A DNA stretch of 64,000 nucleotides from an uncultured bacterium (GCA_900553895.1 USFB01000006.1:1-64000); one strand, 5' to 3'; positions 17,312-26,391 are shown, numbered from the stretch's first letter. Notes: a model not told the origin generated them from the sequence alone. Numbers and translations are program-made.

Positions 17312-18343
17312 ATGAACACTGAATTTAAGACGATTAAAGATAAATTAGAACAACGAGAATTAGAAATTTTGAGTCCTTACGCAACAAAGTGTTTACACTC
17401 AAAAGGCAGAAAGCGCAAGCGGGAAGAACAATTTGAAATAAGAACCGAATTTCAAAGAGATAGAGATAAGATTTTACATTCAAAATCTTTTAGAAGACTT
17501 AAGCACAAAACACAAGTTTTCTTATCACCTTTTAATGACCATTTTAGAACTCGTTTGACGCACACCCTTGAAGTTGCTCAAATCGGCAGAACGATGGCAA
17601 GAGCATTGAATCTTAATGAAGATTTAGTGGAGGCTATTGCTCTCGGTCACGATTTAGGTCATACAGCTTTTGGACATTGTGGTGAAAGTACATTGGACGA
17701 GCTTTTGCCAAACGGATTTCATCATAATTTGCAAAGCGTAAGGGTTGTAGAAGTTCTTGAAGATATGAATCTTTGCAAAGAAACTGTTGATGGAATTTTG
17801 ACTCACACTTGGGGGTATAAACCTAAAACTCCTGAAGCTCAGGTTGTTCAATATGCAGATAAAATTGCATACATCAATCACGATATAGAAGACTCTGTGC
17901 GTGCTGGAATAATTTCTGAAGACGATTTACCTTCTGATTGTGTAAAATATTTTACATCTAATCAATCTGCTCGTTTGGGTAAAATGATTACTGACGTTAT
18001 CACAAGTTCTATGGATAATCCTAAAGTTACTATGTCAGAAGAAGGTTGGTTTTATGTAACAAAACTCAGAACGTGGATGTTTGATAATGTTTATTTAGAC
18101 CCGATTGCAAAGGCAGAGGAAAAGAAGGCTAAAAATATTATAAGAGCTTTGTTTGAATATTACGTAAATATGCTTCAACCTTATTATGATGCTGATGAGA
18201 TTCCGCAAATTGTGACAGACCATATTTCAGGAATGACAGATCAATACGCTATCAGGCGTTATAAAGATTTGTTTATTCCTATGCCATTAGCAGAAAAAAC
18301 GAGTGATGATGCTTTATTAAAGAAAGCTCGTGAAAGAGTATGA
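17312..18343 (+). CDS. dgt: Deoxyguanosinetriphosphate triphosphohydrolase-like HD protein
   Basis: An HD-domain dNTPase that removes triphosphate from dNTPs to control their pool. The metal site is clear: RTRLTHTLEV (first His), ALGHDLGHTAFGH (HD pair) and YADKIAYINHDIED (last Asp). With the ATG at 17312 it is 343 residues, the length of the short bacterial Dgt-like class. The start is set by the TATAAT 6 nt upstream. Its stop overlaps the ATG of the next gene (ATGA), so lipM is probably translationally coupled. Confidence 0.92.
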   Translation: MNTEFKTIKDKLEQRELEILSPYATKCLHSKGRKRKREEQFEIRTEFQRDRDKILHSKSFRRLKHKTQVFLSPFNDHFRTRLTHTLEVAQIGRTMARALNLNEDLVEAIALGHDLGHTAFGHCGESTLDELLPNGFHHNLQSVRVVEVLEDMNLCKETVDGILTHTWGYKPKTPEAQVVQYADKIAYINHDIEDSVRAGIISEDDLPSDCVKYFTSNQSARLGKMITDVITSSMDNPKVTMSEEGWFYVTKLRTWMFDNVYLDPIAKAEEKKAKNIIRALFEYYVNMLQPYYDADEIPQIVTDHISGMTDQYAIRRYKDLFIPMPLAEKTSDDALLKKARERV

Positions 18344-18978
18344 AATATTTAGGTTTTAGTGTTAATTCCGGCTCTCTAAATATGGAAATTGATGCGCAAA
18401 TGCTAGAAAATGTAATTTCTAATTCCGAAAAAAATATTCTTTTTCGACTTTACGGATGGTCTCCTAAGTGTATTTCTCTAGGTCGTAATCAAAAAGACGA
18501 TTTTTTGACGGGTGAAATTGATGCCGTAAGAAGGCTTACCGGTGGCAGAGCCTTGTTGCATGATGACGAAATAACATATTGTTGTGTAGCTCCTGCAGAT
18601 GCAATTCCAAATGGTCAAAGTGTCGTCGATTCTTATAAATACATTTCAGGTATTTTAATTGATTTTTTTAAAACGCTTGGCGTAGAACTTGATTTTGGTG
18701 AAAATAAACGAGTTTCTACGCATTATGATTATTGTATGTTGTTATCAACCGGCGCAGATGTTTGTTATAAAGGACAAAAAATTATAGGTTCGGCTCAATG
18801 TCGTAAAAATGGCTATATTTTACAACACGGCTCAATTTTATTCGGATATGATAAATCATTGTTGGAGAATCTATTTCATGAAGAGGTTAAAGGTATAATA
18901 ACAGTTAATGAAATATTACCGACTTTAACTAAAGAAGAATTCGTGAAAAAGTTTGAAGAATTTTTATTACTTAATTAA
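18340..18978 (+). CDS. lipM: Octanoyltransferase LipM / lipoate-protein ligase family
   Basis: A 212-residue member of the LipM/LplA fold that attaches octanoate (or lipoate) to carrier proteins for lipoyl assembly. Visible motifs: RRLTGGRALLHDDEITYC, then YDYCMLL with a cysteine at residue 132 in the position of the LipM catalytic Cys, then GQKIIGSAQCR and LQHGSIL. The GSAQ-R-LQHGSIL signature favours octanoyltransferase over ligase. It is shorter than Bacillus LipM (278), ending soon after the catalytic domain. It overlaps dgt by 4 bp and converges on the 18967 gene with a 12-bp overlap. Confidence 0.8.
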   Translation: MKYLGFSVNSGSLNMEIDAQMLENVISNSEKNILFRLYGWSPKCISLGRNQKDDFLTGEIDAVRRLTGGRALLHDDEITYCCVAPADAIPNGQSVVDSYKYISGILIDFFKTLGVELDFGENKRVSTHYDYCMLLSTGADVCYKGQKIIGSAQCRKNGYILQHGSILFGYDKSLLENLFHEEVKGIITVNEILPTLTKEEFVKKFEEFLLLN

Positions 18979-19365
18979 TAAGCCTTCGCTTCCCTTAGGT
19001 AAAACAACAGCTTGACCGAATACATTTTTTCTTACTTCAAAACCCTCCGGTAGAGTCTGTGTTCCGATTCTTATTCCAAAAAAGTTGTTTGAAATAGAAT
19101 AACTACCGTATCCATTCATCACAAATTTTGCGTTAGGGGGTAGTTGTCTTGTTTTATTTATATCATTAACTTGTTTATCAGTTAAAAAGCCGGTAGCAAG
19201 ACGAAAAGTGCCAATTTCTGGTGGTAAAGCTTGATTGTTAGAAGGTACAAATTGGTCGTTTCTCACCGGAGCTTGTACATTTTCTTTCATTGCTTGTTGT
19301 GGATATTGCTTGAATGTTGCTCCTTTTATAGGTGTACAATTTATTTCACTTACTGTACTAATCAT
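18967..19365 (-). CDS. Small unrecognised tagged protein
   Basis: A 132-residue protein with no signal peptide. I start at the ATG at 19365, which has GAGG 9 nt upstream, rather than at the GTG at 19392. A tag-like word GATFKQ lies near residue 15. The C-terminal half has regular beta-like text (MNGYGSYSISNN, TLPEGFEVRKNVFGQ). Upstream are TATAAT and an AACTAGCAAA box. Function unknown. Confidence 0.6.
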   Translation of the reverse strand: MISTVSEINCTPIKGATFKQYPQQAMKENVQAPVRNDQFVPSNNQALPPEIGTFRLATGFLTDKQVNDINKTRQLPPNAKFVMNGYGSYSISNNFFGIRIGTQTLPEGFEVRKNVFGQAVVLPKGSEGLLIK

Positions 19366-19397
19366 GCTTACAAACCTCAAATTTAACTTCACTTCTA

Positions 19398-19435
19398 ATT
19401 ATAGAAAAACACGAACTAACAAAAATTTGCTAGTT
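19398..19435 (-). promoter_or_regulatory. CTAGCAAA-box promoter of the 19365 gene
   Basis: Minus strand AACTAGCAAA (19426-19435), 22 bp, TATAAT (19398-19403). The same 10-base box as at 1565 and 15048, with slightly longer spacing. Confidence 0.45.
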
Positions 19436-19463
19436 TGTAACGGTTTGTAAAGGTAGTATAGGA

Positions 19464-19868
19464 CTAATCATCCAACAAATGGCCTATTATTTTGCTAATA
19501 AATCCTTCACTATCACCATCTTCAATACCACCGTAGTGTCCACCATTATCATCTACATATCCATAGTCATGAAGGTTCTGAGCAGTTACTCTAACTGTTT
19601 CGTCATTTTCACTTAAATGTTGGTTTATGTTGTAATCATGTGTTTCATACCATCTATCCGTAACGCTCTTTGGGAATTTCCCTGTTAATTTATAAACAAA
19701 TGCTTCTTTAGGTGTCATACCATTTGGAATAACCATATCATGAGCAGAATTTTCATTTCTAATTAATCTAGTATTGAGGTTCTTTAATTCACTAGCTTTT
19801 TGCATATTTTTTCTAACAAAAGAACCGTTTTGTGTTGTTATTGTTTTTGGCATAATTTTGTTTATCAT
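19464..19868 (-). CDS. Small unrecognised protein, third gene of a minus-strand operon
   Basis: A 134-residue soluble, acidic protein ending in a D/G-rich tail (GGHYGGIEDGDSEGF). The N terminus has NGSFVRK at residues 14-20, similar in place and type to the tags of its neighbours. AGGAT lies 6 nt before the ATG, and the preceding gene ends 14 nt upstream. Function unknown. Confidence 0.6.
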   Translation of the reverse strand: MINKIMPKTITTQNGSFVRKNMQKASELKNLNTRLIRNENSAHDMVIPNGMTPKEAFVYKLTGKFPKSVTDRWYETHDYNINQHLSENDETVRVTAQNLHDYGYVDDNGGHYGGIEDGDSEGFISKIIGHLLDD

Positions 19869-19882
19869 TCTATTATCCTTTT

Positions 19883-20227
19883 TTAAATTGAATCATTTTG
19901 ATGAGTTTGATCATATTCTTTCATATATTTATACGCTAAACTACTGCGCTTAAACATAAGCAAAAATTGAACTATTGCACCGGTCATAAATGCAGCATAA
20001 CCGACTTTTTCTATAAGTTTTAATTTGTTTAGTGATGTCGTTGTGATTTTATCAAGAGAAAGTAATAATAAACCAAGAAGAGCTAAACCTTCTGAGGAGT
20101 TATTTATAGCTGATTTTGAAAGTTCTTCATCACATTTTTCACTTGCATATTTTCCACGTCTTTCACGATATTCAAAAGAACTTTTGTAATTCAAATTGTT
20201 TAATTTTCCAATACTATTAATTTTCAT
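19883..20227 (-). CDS. Small membrane protein, second gene of a minus-strand operon
   Basis: A 114-residue protein with an N-terminal KSSFEYR word (residues 14-20), then two hydrophobic segments (about residues 46-62 and 78-94) and a polar tail. Its ATG overlaps the stop of the upstream gene (TAATG), so translation is coupled. Function unknown; the two genes probably act together at the membrane. Confidence 0.62.
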   Translation of the reverse strand: MKINSIGKLNNLNYKSSFEYRERRGKYASEKCDEELSKSAINNSSEGLALLGLLLLSLDKITTTSLNKLKLIEKVGYAAFMTGAIVQFLLMFKRSSLAYKYMKEYDQTHQNDSI

Positions 20228-20859
20228 TATTTTCCATTCAATATATCATCTATTTTTTTGCCCCTATCGAGTTCTCTTTGTATTCTTTCACACTCATCGA
20301 CAAGAGCATAACCAAAAGCTTTTGTTGTGTAACCTGCAATCCCGGCATTTATAGCGTTACCAATTCCAGGAATCCAACTAACCGTTTTTGACACGGCTTT
20401 ACCTACAAAGTGTGCCTTAACTGTTAACATTATAGATTTAATAACAGCATCACCAAAATTAAAGCCATAAATGACTTTTACAATTTTTAATCCCATTGCT
20501 AATTCTGTAGAACTAAGAGCAATTTCATCAAAACCTGGCAATTGTGCTGAGAAAAAACCAATAAAAGCATTTGTCATAGTCATACCTACAACAACACCTT
20601 TAGCTTCTTCCTCTTTACTCATTGGATTATCGTCATAATCCCAATCTAAATATTTTAAATTTGATAATTCGCTTTTTTTCTGCAATAAACATCTTGCGAA
20701 CTTTGTATTTGATTTTAATGCTTTAGATTCATTTAAATTTTTACCAATTTGATTAATATTATTTTTAGATACAACATTCTCTGAAATATTATTAATTCTT
20801 CTGAGAAACATACCTTTGGTGTTACCAAAAGTATTATTGTTAATTTGTGATATATACAT
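20227..20859 (-). CDS. Tagged protein with a DUF697-like membrane domain
   Basis: A 210-residue protein. The N terminus has the tag NNTFGNTKG (residues 7-15). From about residue 90 the sequence follows the pattern of DUF697 (YcjF-like) domains: an amphipathic AQLPGFDEIALSSTELAMG, two hydrophobic helices and WIPGIGNAINAGIAGYTTKA. DUF697 domains are often attached to GTPases; here no GTPase is present. It leads a three-gene minus-strand operon with the 20227 and 19868 genes and is divergent from the 21002 gene. The DUF697 likeness is from pattern recognition and moderate. Confidence 0.6.
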   Translation of the reverse strand: MYISQINNNTFGNTKGMFLRRINNISENVVSKNNINQIGKNLNESKALKSNTKFARCLLQKKSELSNLKYLDWDYDDNPMSKEEEAKGVVVGMTMTNAFIGFFSAQLPGFDEIALSSTELAMGLKIVKVIYGFNFGDAVIKSIMLTVKAHFVGKAVSKTVSWIPGIGNAINAGIAGYTTKAFGYALVDECERIQRELDRGKKIDDILNGK

Positions 20860-20890
20860 TTTAAAACATAGTCCCTATAACTTAAATGTA

Positions 20891-20925
20891 TTACTAGCAA
20901 ATAAGGAAGTCAATATTTATATTAG
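20891..20925 (+). promoter_or_regulatory. CTAGCAAA box in the divergent region before 21002
   Basis: TTACTAGCAAA (20891-20901) followed after 18 bp by TATTAG (20920-20925). A second inverted CTAG word (GGCTAGTA, near 20932) lies nearby on the other side. The 142-bp divergent region serves the 20859 and 21002 genes, and which box serves which is unclear. Confidence 0.3.
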
Positions 20926-21001
20926 TCATGTGGCTAGTATTTTGTTACATTACGTTACAAAAAATTGCAATATTTGATTGTTTAAACTATTTAAAATTAG
21001 T

Positions 21002-21817
21002 ATGAATATAAATTATAATGAGAATTTATCGTTTGGTTCCGGATTAAATGCAAAAATTAAAATTAAAGAAAAATTTATTTTTCCGCGAAACATTGAAAGA
21101 GATTTTGCAAATAACTATGGAGTTGAAGCAAATTTTATTCAAAATAAATCAGTAGCTTTGGCAAATAAATTTTGTGTAAAAATTTTAGAAAAACTTGCAG
21201 AAATTTATAGACAAAGAGTTATTTTACCACCTTGTATTACTGTTTTTGAAAGGAATTGTTTAATAGATAAAAAATCTGCATTTGATTTTTGCATACCTGA
21301 TACTAAAGAAGTTATAAATGGTGAATACCCATATCCAGGGCGTTCTGTATTTTTTCAAAATATCAAAGACTTATCTGAAATTGATAATATTACTGATTTT
21401 CAGTATAAAAATAAACGTACAAGTTCTTCTCATTTTTTAGCTCCTTTTATACATGAATGGCTACATAGCTTTCACTTGAATGCTATTTATAACAAATTTG
21501 GTTATGGTGGAAGTTGTAAGTATTTAAGAAAACAGTATCCTGTTAAAGTGCAAGGAATTACAGGCTTTGAACTTATAAAAAAATTGCAAACAAAAACATT
21601 AACTTCTAAAGAAAATGAAATTGTTTTTGATATTTTGGGTGAGTATGCAACTAATCCTGAAAATCAGTATTTAGAAGTCTTTAGTGAGGCTTTTACAAAA
21701 TTCATTTGTGACTCTTTAAAAGGGATAGAATTAGTAAAAAATCCAATAGAGTTGTTAAAAAATACACCAGATGAATTTCAAAAGATAATAAAAAAAATTA
21801 TATTTCCCACTTCTTAG
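21002..21817 (+). CDS. Tagged putative zinc metallopeptidase (HEWLH)
   Basis: A 271-residue protein with the tag ENLSFGSG at residues 7-14 and no signal peptide. HEWLH at 151-155 fits the HExxH zinc site, preceded by FLAPFI. A downstream LEVFSEAFTKF (glutamates 225 and 229) could give the third ligand, as in gluzincin-type folds such as the anthrax lethal-factor group. The whole protein is one domain plus tag, the size of small secreted metalloproteases. I start at the ATG at 21002; the TTG at 20978 has no support. Its 3' end overlaps the convergent dciA-like gene by 20 bp. The peptidase call rests on motifs only. Confidence 0.6.
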   Translation: MNINYNENLSFGSGLNAKIKIKEKFIFPRNIERDFANNYGVEANFIQNKSVALANKFCVKILEKLAEIYRQRVILPPCITVFERNCLIDKKSAFDFCIPDTKEVINGEYPYPGRSVFFQNIKDLSEIDNITDFQYKNKRTSSSHFLAPFIHEWLHSFHLNAIYNKFGYGGSCKYLRKQYPVKVQGITGFELIKKLQTKTLTSKENEIVFDILGEYATNPENQYLEVFSEAFTKFICDSLKGIELVKNPIELLKNTPDEFQKIIKKIIFPTS

Positions 21818-22124
21818 GGTCGAATTTAAAATCTGTTACACGCATTTTTAAAGTTTTCAAATAAGGTTCAAATTTTTTGAGCAGAATTATTTTATAAAGT
21901 GATAATTCTTGAGCTACAACAGGGTTTTCGCAAGCGATTACCATAACACCACCCGGAAGCATTGAAAAAGGTCGAGATTTTGATTTGAATTTTTGTGGCA
22001 AGATTTTATCCCAAAAATTGTACAGATTTGTTCTTGTAATAGCTTTTTTCATCGCAGGATTATCCATCATTGCGCTGATGACACTATCCACTCCTTCAAA
22101 ATCGGTATATAAAACTTGTTTCAT
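21798..22124 (-). CDS. DUF721/DciA-like protein
   Basis: A 108-residue protein of the DUF721 family. DciA-type members help load the replicative helicase DnaB in bacteria lacking DnaC or DnaI, including Cyanobacteria. The motif GGVMVIACENPVVAQELS followed by a leucine-rich helix (YKIILLKKF) is the family's core. It has only this domain and no long tail. No ribosome site is visible before the ATG. It is divergent from nrnA. The family call is fairly secure; the role is from family knowledge. Confidence 0.72.
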   Translation of the reverse strand: MKQVLYTDFEGVDSVISAMMDNPAMKKAITRTNLYNFWDKILPQKFKSKSRPFSMLPGGVMVIACENPVVAQELSLYKIILLKKFEPYLKTLKMRVTDFKFDPKKWEI

Positions 22125-22213
22125 TTTTGCTCGACGATTAGTTATTACGAAGTTTATTGTAGCATAAAATTCTAAAAATATCTTTATTAAATTCCAAAAA
22201 ACAATTATCTTTA

Positions 22214-22222
22214 TGCTATCAT
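22214..22222 (+). promoter_or_regulatory. Extended -10 of nrnA
   Basis: TGCTATCAT ends 6 nt before the ATG at 22229, placing the transcript start at about the start codon. Confidence 0.5.
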
Positions 22223-22228
22223 TTATTT

Positions 22229-23176
22229 ATGAGTTGTAATTTAGATGAAATAATTAAATCTTCAAAAAAGATATTACTGTTATCTCATATGAACCCTGAT
22301 GGCGATACTTTAGGTTCAATGTGTGCGTTATATAGTATGATTTATAAGCGTTTTAAAGTCAAAGCTGATATGAATGTAGTTTCTAACATTCCATACAACT
22401 ACAAATTTTTACCAAATGTGAATTTGGCAGAACGTTATTTTGACAAATCGCTTGTATACGATTTAGTTATAACTCTTGATGTTGCTGCAATTGATAGAAT
22501 AATGGATTCAAAAATCCTTTTTGACAAAGCAAAATGTACGGTTAATATTGACCACCACAAAACAAATCCGAAGTTTGGTGATTATCAAATTATTGAACCT
22601 AATGCAAGTTCTTGCGGAGAAGTTTTGTTTAATTATTTCAAGGCTAATAATTGGGAATTAACAGAAGACGCTGCAATTTGCCTTTATACTGCAATTATGA
22701 CTGATACAGGCAATTTTAGATTTGAAAACACTTCCGCAAATACTTTTAGAGCCGCAGCAGATTTAGTTGAAACAGGGGCGAATCCTAATTACATCTACAA
22801 AAAATGCTACGAAACAAAAACTAAAAACTTTGTTATGTTTCAAAATTATTGTGTAAATAAGGCTGTATTTTTAGAAGATAATAAAATTGCTTACACAACC
22901 GTTTATAAAAAAGATTTAGAAAAATTCTCTGCCGGAGATGATTTTACGGATGGAATTGCGGAAACTCTTCGTGCTATAGATACAACAGAAGTTTCTTTTG
23001 TTGTAAAAGAAGTTGATACAAAATTAACAAAAGTTTCTATGAGAAGTAAAAAAGCTGATGTTGCAAAAGTTTGTATGAAATTCGGTGGCGGAGGTCACAC
23101 TTTTGCGGCAGGATGTACAATTAAAGCAAATATAAAAGAGAGTATTGCACAATTATTGAAAGAAATTAAACTGTGA
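22229..23176 (+). CDS. nrnA: DHH-family oligoribonuclease / pAp phosphatase NrnA
   Basis: A 315-residue DHH/DHHA1 phosphoesterase that degrades short RNA or converts pAp to AMP. Motifs appear in order: HMNPDGDTLGS, a LDVAAIDR region, NIDHHKTN, TAIMTDTGNFRFENT and, in DHHA1, KFGGGGHTFAAGC. The full domain set and typical length support NrnA. Its stop overlaps the GTG of yihY (GTGA), so the two are coupled. It is probably leaderless. Confidence 0.9.
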   Translation: MSCNLDEIIKSSKKILLLSHMNPDGDTLGSMCALYSMIYKRFKVKADMNVVSNIPYNYKFLPNVNLAERYFDKSLVYDLVITLDVAAIDRIMDSKILFDKAKCTVNIDHHKTNPKFGDYQIIEPNASSCGEVLFNYFKANNWELTEDAAICLYTAIMTDTGNFRFENTSANTFRAAADLVETGANPNYIYKKCYETKTKNFVMFQNYCVNKAVFLEDNKIAYTTVYKKDLEKFSAGDDFTDGIAETLRAIDTTEVSFVVKEVDTKLTKVSMRSKKADVAKVCMKFGGGGHTFAAGCTIKANIKESIAQLLKEIKL

Positions 23177-24048
23177 AATTTCAATTTAAAACACTACGAA
23201 ATATAATTAAATCTGTTATTGAGAATGACTTTTTCGGAATGGCAGCAGAAATGGGTTTTATGCTTGTCATTGGGATTTTTCCGTTTATGTTGTTTTTAAC
23301 TGCACTTTTTGGCTGGCTTGGAAAACATTCGTTTATGAATCCGCTTATTCTATTTTTACAACAGGTTATGCCGGATGATGTAATTTCTTTGATTGAAACC
23401 GTTTTAAATGAAGTTTGGTTCTTTTCAAAAGGCGGACTTGTTGCTACATTTGGTTTTTGTGTAACAGTAATGCTTTCAACAAATGCTTTAGCAATTGTAT
23501 TAAAGGGATTGAACAGAGCTTATAAAGTAGAAGAAACACGTTCTTTTATTTATACAAGATTACTCGCATTAATTATGGTTTTTGTAAATGCGCTTGTACT
23601 GTTTTTAAGTATTAACTTGATTGTATTCGGTAAAGTAATTATTAAGTTCTTAATTGCGTATCTTGGTGTTACTGTTCATTTTGGAAACTTGATGTTAGCT
23701 TTGCGTTGGCCGATTGCATTTGTCGCTCTATATATAATGGCATATTTACACTATTATATTTTACCTGATTTAGGTGGAAGGGAAAAATTAAGACGAAAAA
23801 GCGCACTTCCTGGAACTTTATTTTTCTGTATTTCATGGCTTTTAGGTTCTTGGGGATTCTCAATTTATATCAATAACTTACATACTTATAACTTTGTTTA
23901 TGGTACGATTGGCGGCTTTGCAGTGTTAATGGTTTGGCTGTATTATACTTCTATCTTGATTCTAATCGGTGGAGAAATTAATTCGCAACTTTATTCAAAA
24001 TTAGAACGCAAAGAAATAATCAAAGCAAAAAGAACAAATAAAATTTAA
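23173..24048 (+). CDS. YihY/BrkB family membrane protein
   Basis: A 291-residue inner-membrane protein of the YihY/virulence-factor BrkB family with six hydrophobic segments. Conserved family text includes FFGMAAEMGFMLVIGIFPF near the start and YGTIGGFAVLMVWLYYTSIL near the end, with GGEINSQL after it. The molecular role of the family is not settled. The GTG start overlaps the nrnA stop by 4 bp. It converges on the MFS gene 13 bp away. Confidence 0.88.
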   Translation: MKFQFKTLRNIIKSVIENDFFGMAAEMGFMLVIGIFPFMLFLTALFGWLGKHSFMNPLILFLQQVMPDDVISLIETVLNEVWFFSKGGLVATFGFCVTVMLSTNALAIVLKGLNRAYKVEETRSFIYTRLLALIMVFVNALVLFLSINLIVFGKVIIKFLIAYLGVTVHFGNLMLALRWPIAFVALYIMAYLHYYILPDLGGREKLRRKSALPGTLFFCISWLLGSWGFSIYINNLHTYNFVYGTIGGFAVLMVWLYYTSILILIGGEINSQLYSKLERKEIIKAKRTNKI

Positions 24049-24061
24049 GAAAAATTTTTTA

Positions 24062-25297
24062 TTAATATTTATTTGAAAGTTTCATTGCTTTATACATTTC
24101 AAAAACGCTGATTAAAAAGAATAAACCGAAAACTGCTAAATAAGATTTATTTGAATAAACTAAAACATCGCCTATTTTTTCAGGCGCAAAAAGATTTAAC
24201 AAAAATCCCATTGCAGTTCCTAAAAGCCCAACCATAGTAAAGAAACAAAAATTCATAATGCTAACTGCTGTTCCTGAAACCATTTTACGGTTGGTTAAGT
24301 GTAGAACTGGTACAAGCAATGATGTTAAGCTTGCATTACCAGCCAAAACGCAGAATATAATTGCAATTAGTGGTGTTCTTATATTAAAAATTAAACATGT
24401 ACAAATTGTTAGCAGCGATAAAAACGTAATAACTGAGGCGTTCTTTAAGAATACAACTCTATGGTTATGACACATTTTGCAAACTGATGCGTTAATAATA
24501 TTAAAAGCTGCCGCAATTATAGCCATAATAGAAAGAACAACTGCTGCTTTTGCTGTTGGCATACCACAAAAGTCTTCCAAAAACTTTTTGCCTATTATCG
24601 CCTGTATTGCGTAGGAAATTCCAAAATTACAACATGCGAAACTGAATAAATTTCTGTTATGTTTTTTGTGCAATACTAATCGAAACGGTAAGGTTCTCAA
24701 TTTTACGTTACGATTAATTTCAGGATACTTAACTTTAGGTGAAAGAATTATAAATAATAAAACACCTGCTAAAATAATTAATGCAAGAATTACAAGAATT
24801 GTACGCCAGTTCATGTATTTCATCATAAATACAAATGGTGCGTTTGCTGCAATTCCTCCGCAATATCCGATGCAAAGCATTACCGAAATTGCTATACCGA
24901 AATTTTTATCTGAAAAATATTCTCGAAGTTCTCTTATTAAACTTAAATAAAAACAACTTCCGCCAACACCGACAAGAACTCTTGAAAAATACATTAGCGG
25001 TAAATTTGTAGAAATAGGAAACAATAATGCACCAATTCCTAAAATAATACCGCCGGTCAACATCACACGTAACCCGCCGTATCGGTCGACTAAAACGCCA
25101 ATTATCAATTGGTTTACGGCATACAAGTACATGAAAATCGCACCAAACGCCGTAATGTATGGCGCGCTAACTGCTAATTCCTGTTGAAGCAAATCAAAAA
25201 TTGCACCGGGAATCGCTATTCTTTGAAAATTAGCAAAGAAATAGAATAACGCACCAAGCGAAATTAGTGTAAAAAGTATCCCCTTATTATTTTTCAT
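24062..25297 (-). CDS. Major facilitator superfamily transporter
   Basis: A 411-residue protein with about 12 membrane helices and the MFS motif between helices 2 and 3 (GVLVDRYGGLRVML). Helices 4-5 carry VLVGVGGSCFYLSLIREL. Substrate cannot be read from the sequence. It begins 14 nt after the clpP stop on the same strand, with GGAG only 1 nt before ATG, so expression probably depends on clpP transcription. This is an unusual partner for clpP. Confidence 0.85.
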   Translation of the reverse strand: MKNNKGILFTLISLGALFYFFANFQRIAIPGAIFDLLQQELAVSAPYITAFGAIFMYLYAVNQLIIGVLVDRYGGLRVMLTGGIILGIGALLFPISTNLPLMYFSRVLVGVGGSCFYLSLIRELREYFSDKNFGIAISVMLCIGYCGGIAANAPFVFMMKYMNWRTILVILALIILAGVLLFIILSPKVKYPEINRNVKLRTLPFRLVLHKKHNRNLFSFACCNFGISYAIQAIIGKKFLEDFCGMPTAKAAVVLSIMAIIAAAFNIINASVCKMCHNHRVVFLKNASVITFLSLLTICTCLIFNIRTPLIAIIFCVLAGNASLTSLLVPVLHLTNRKMVSGTAVSIMNFCFFTMVGLLGTAMGFLLNLFAPEKIGDVLVYSNKSYLAVFGLFFLISVFEMYKAMKLSNKY

Positions 25298-25311
25298 ACT
25301 CCAAAATCAGT

Positions 25312-25932
25312 TTAGCTGTTAGCAGAAGTAACAACTTTATCTATCAAACCGTATTCGCATGCTTCTGCTGCTGATAAATAGTGGTCACGTTCACAGTCTT
25401 CTTTAACTTTATCAAACGGTTGACCTGAATTTTCAGCCATGATACCGATTAACATATCTTTCATTCTCAAAATTTCTTTAGCTTCAAGTTCAATATCAGT
25501 AGCTTGACCTTTAGCTCCACCCAAAGGTTGGTGAATCATAATTCTAGCACTAGGAAGAGCCATTCTCTTGCCTTTTGCACCTGCTGATAACAAGAACGCA
25601 CCCATAGAAGCAGCTTCGCCTAGGCAAATAGTTTGTACATCAGCTTTAATTAGATTCATTGTGTCATAAATTGCCATGCCGGCAGTAATAACACCACCCG
25701 GAGAGTTAATATATAACATAATATCTTTTTCAGGGTTTTCGCTATCTAAAAGCAAAAGCTGTGCTACAACAGAGTTTGCTACTTCATCATCAATTTCAGT
25801 TCCTAAGAAAATAATTCTTTCTCTTAATAATCTTGAAAAAATATCAAAAGACTTTTCGCCTCTTGATGAAGATTCGATAACTGTCGGAACATAGCTTAAA
25901 ATCTTTTTATAATCAGTAGTTTCTGTTGTCAT
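25312..25932 (-). CDS. clpP: ATP-dependent Clp protease proteolytic subunit
   Basis: ClpP forms the tetradecameric serine-protease chamber that degrades proteins unfolded by ClpX, ClpA or ClpC. The catalytic serine 109 (GEAASMGAFLL), histidine 134 (MIHQPLGG) and an aspartate in the CERDHYLS region are present. At 206 residues it has full length. GGGAGAG lies before the ATG. No clpX or tig gene is adjacent; an MFS gene follows instead. Confidence 0.95.
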   Translation of the reverse strand: MTTETTDYKKILSYVPTVIESSSRGEKSFDIFSRLLRERIIFLGTEIDDEVANSVVAQLLLLDSENPEKDIMLYINSPGGVITAGMAIYDTMNLIKADVQTICLGEAASMGAFLLSAGAKGKRMALPSARIMIHQPLGGAKGQATDIELEAKEILRMKDMLIGIMAENSGQPFDKVKEDCERDHYLSAAEACEYGLIDKVVTSANS

Positions 25933-26003
25933 AATTCTCTCCCTTATTTTATTTTAGGACTATTTTACAATAAATACCAAACTTAATCAATCATTGTTTT
26001 GTA

Positions 26004-26297
26004 TCACTTCTTCAATGCGTTTTCAAGTGCTTTTTCTAAAACCTCAATTTTAGATTCCAAAACTTTTACTCTTGAAGAATTTTCTGAAGATGTAATGGAT
26101 TCTTTTTCTAACTCTCTTTTATAAGAATTTAGTTTTTCATTTTTGACATTTATCTTTAGAGTCATTAAAAATATTGCAAGAGCAAAACCTGATAAAAACA
26201 TTGTAACCATGGGAATATGCCCTGTTTGATTCAAAAATGTGTAACCGGCGCAAATAATTGTTAGTATTGATAAAATTATTAAAAAAATATTTTTCAT
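26004..26297 (-). CDS. Small LapA/DUF1049-like membrane protein with coiled coil
   Basis: A 97-residue protein with two hydrophobic helices (residues 3-22 and 30-48) and a charged coiled-coil tail (about 52-97, with KVLESKIEVLEKALENAL). This fits the LapA-domain (DUF1049) layout. AGGAG stands 8 nt before ATG. It is divergent from flhB and lies upstream of clpP with a 71-bp gap. Role unknown; membrane scaffold in related bacteria. Confidence 0.65.
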   Translation of the reverse strand: MKNIFLIILSILTIICAGYTFLNQTGHIPMVTMFLSGFALAIFLMTLKINVKNEKLNSYKRELEKESITSSENSSRVKVLESKIEVLEKALENALKK

Positions 26298-26391
26298 AAG
26301 TCAGACTCCTTATAGAAAACATTGTACAATAAAATACAGGTTTATGCTAAACTATTAACAATAGAAACGAAAATCCGACGGAACAAATAGA

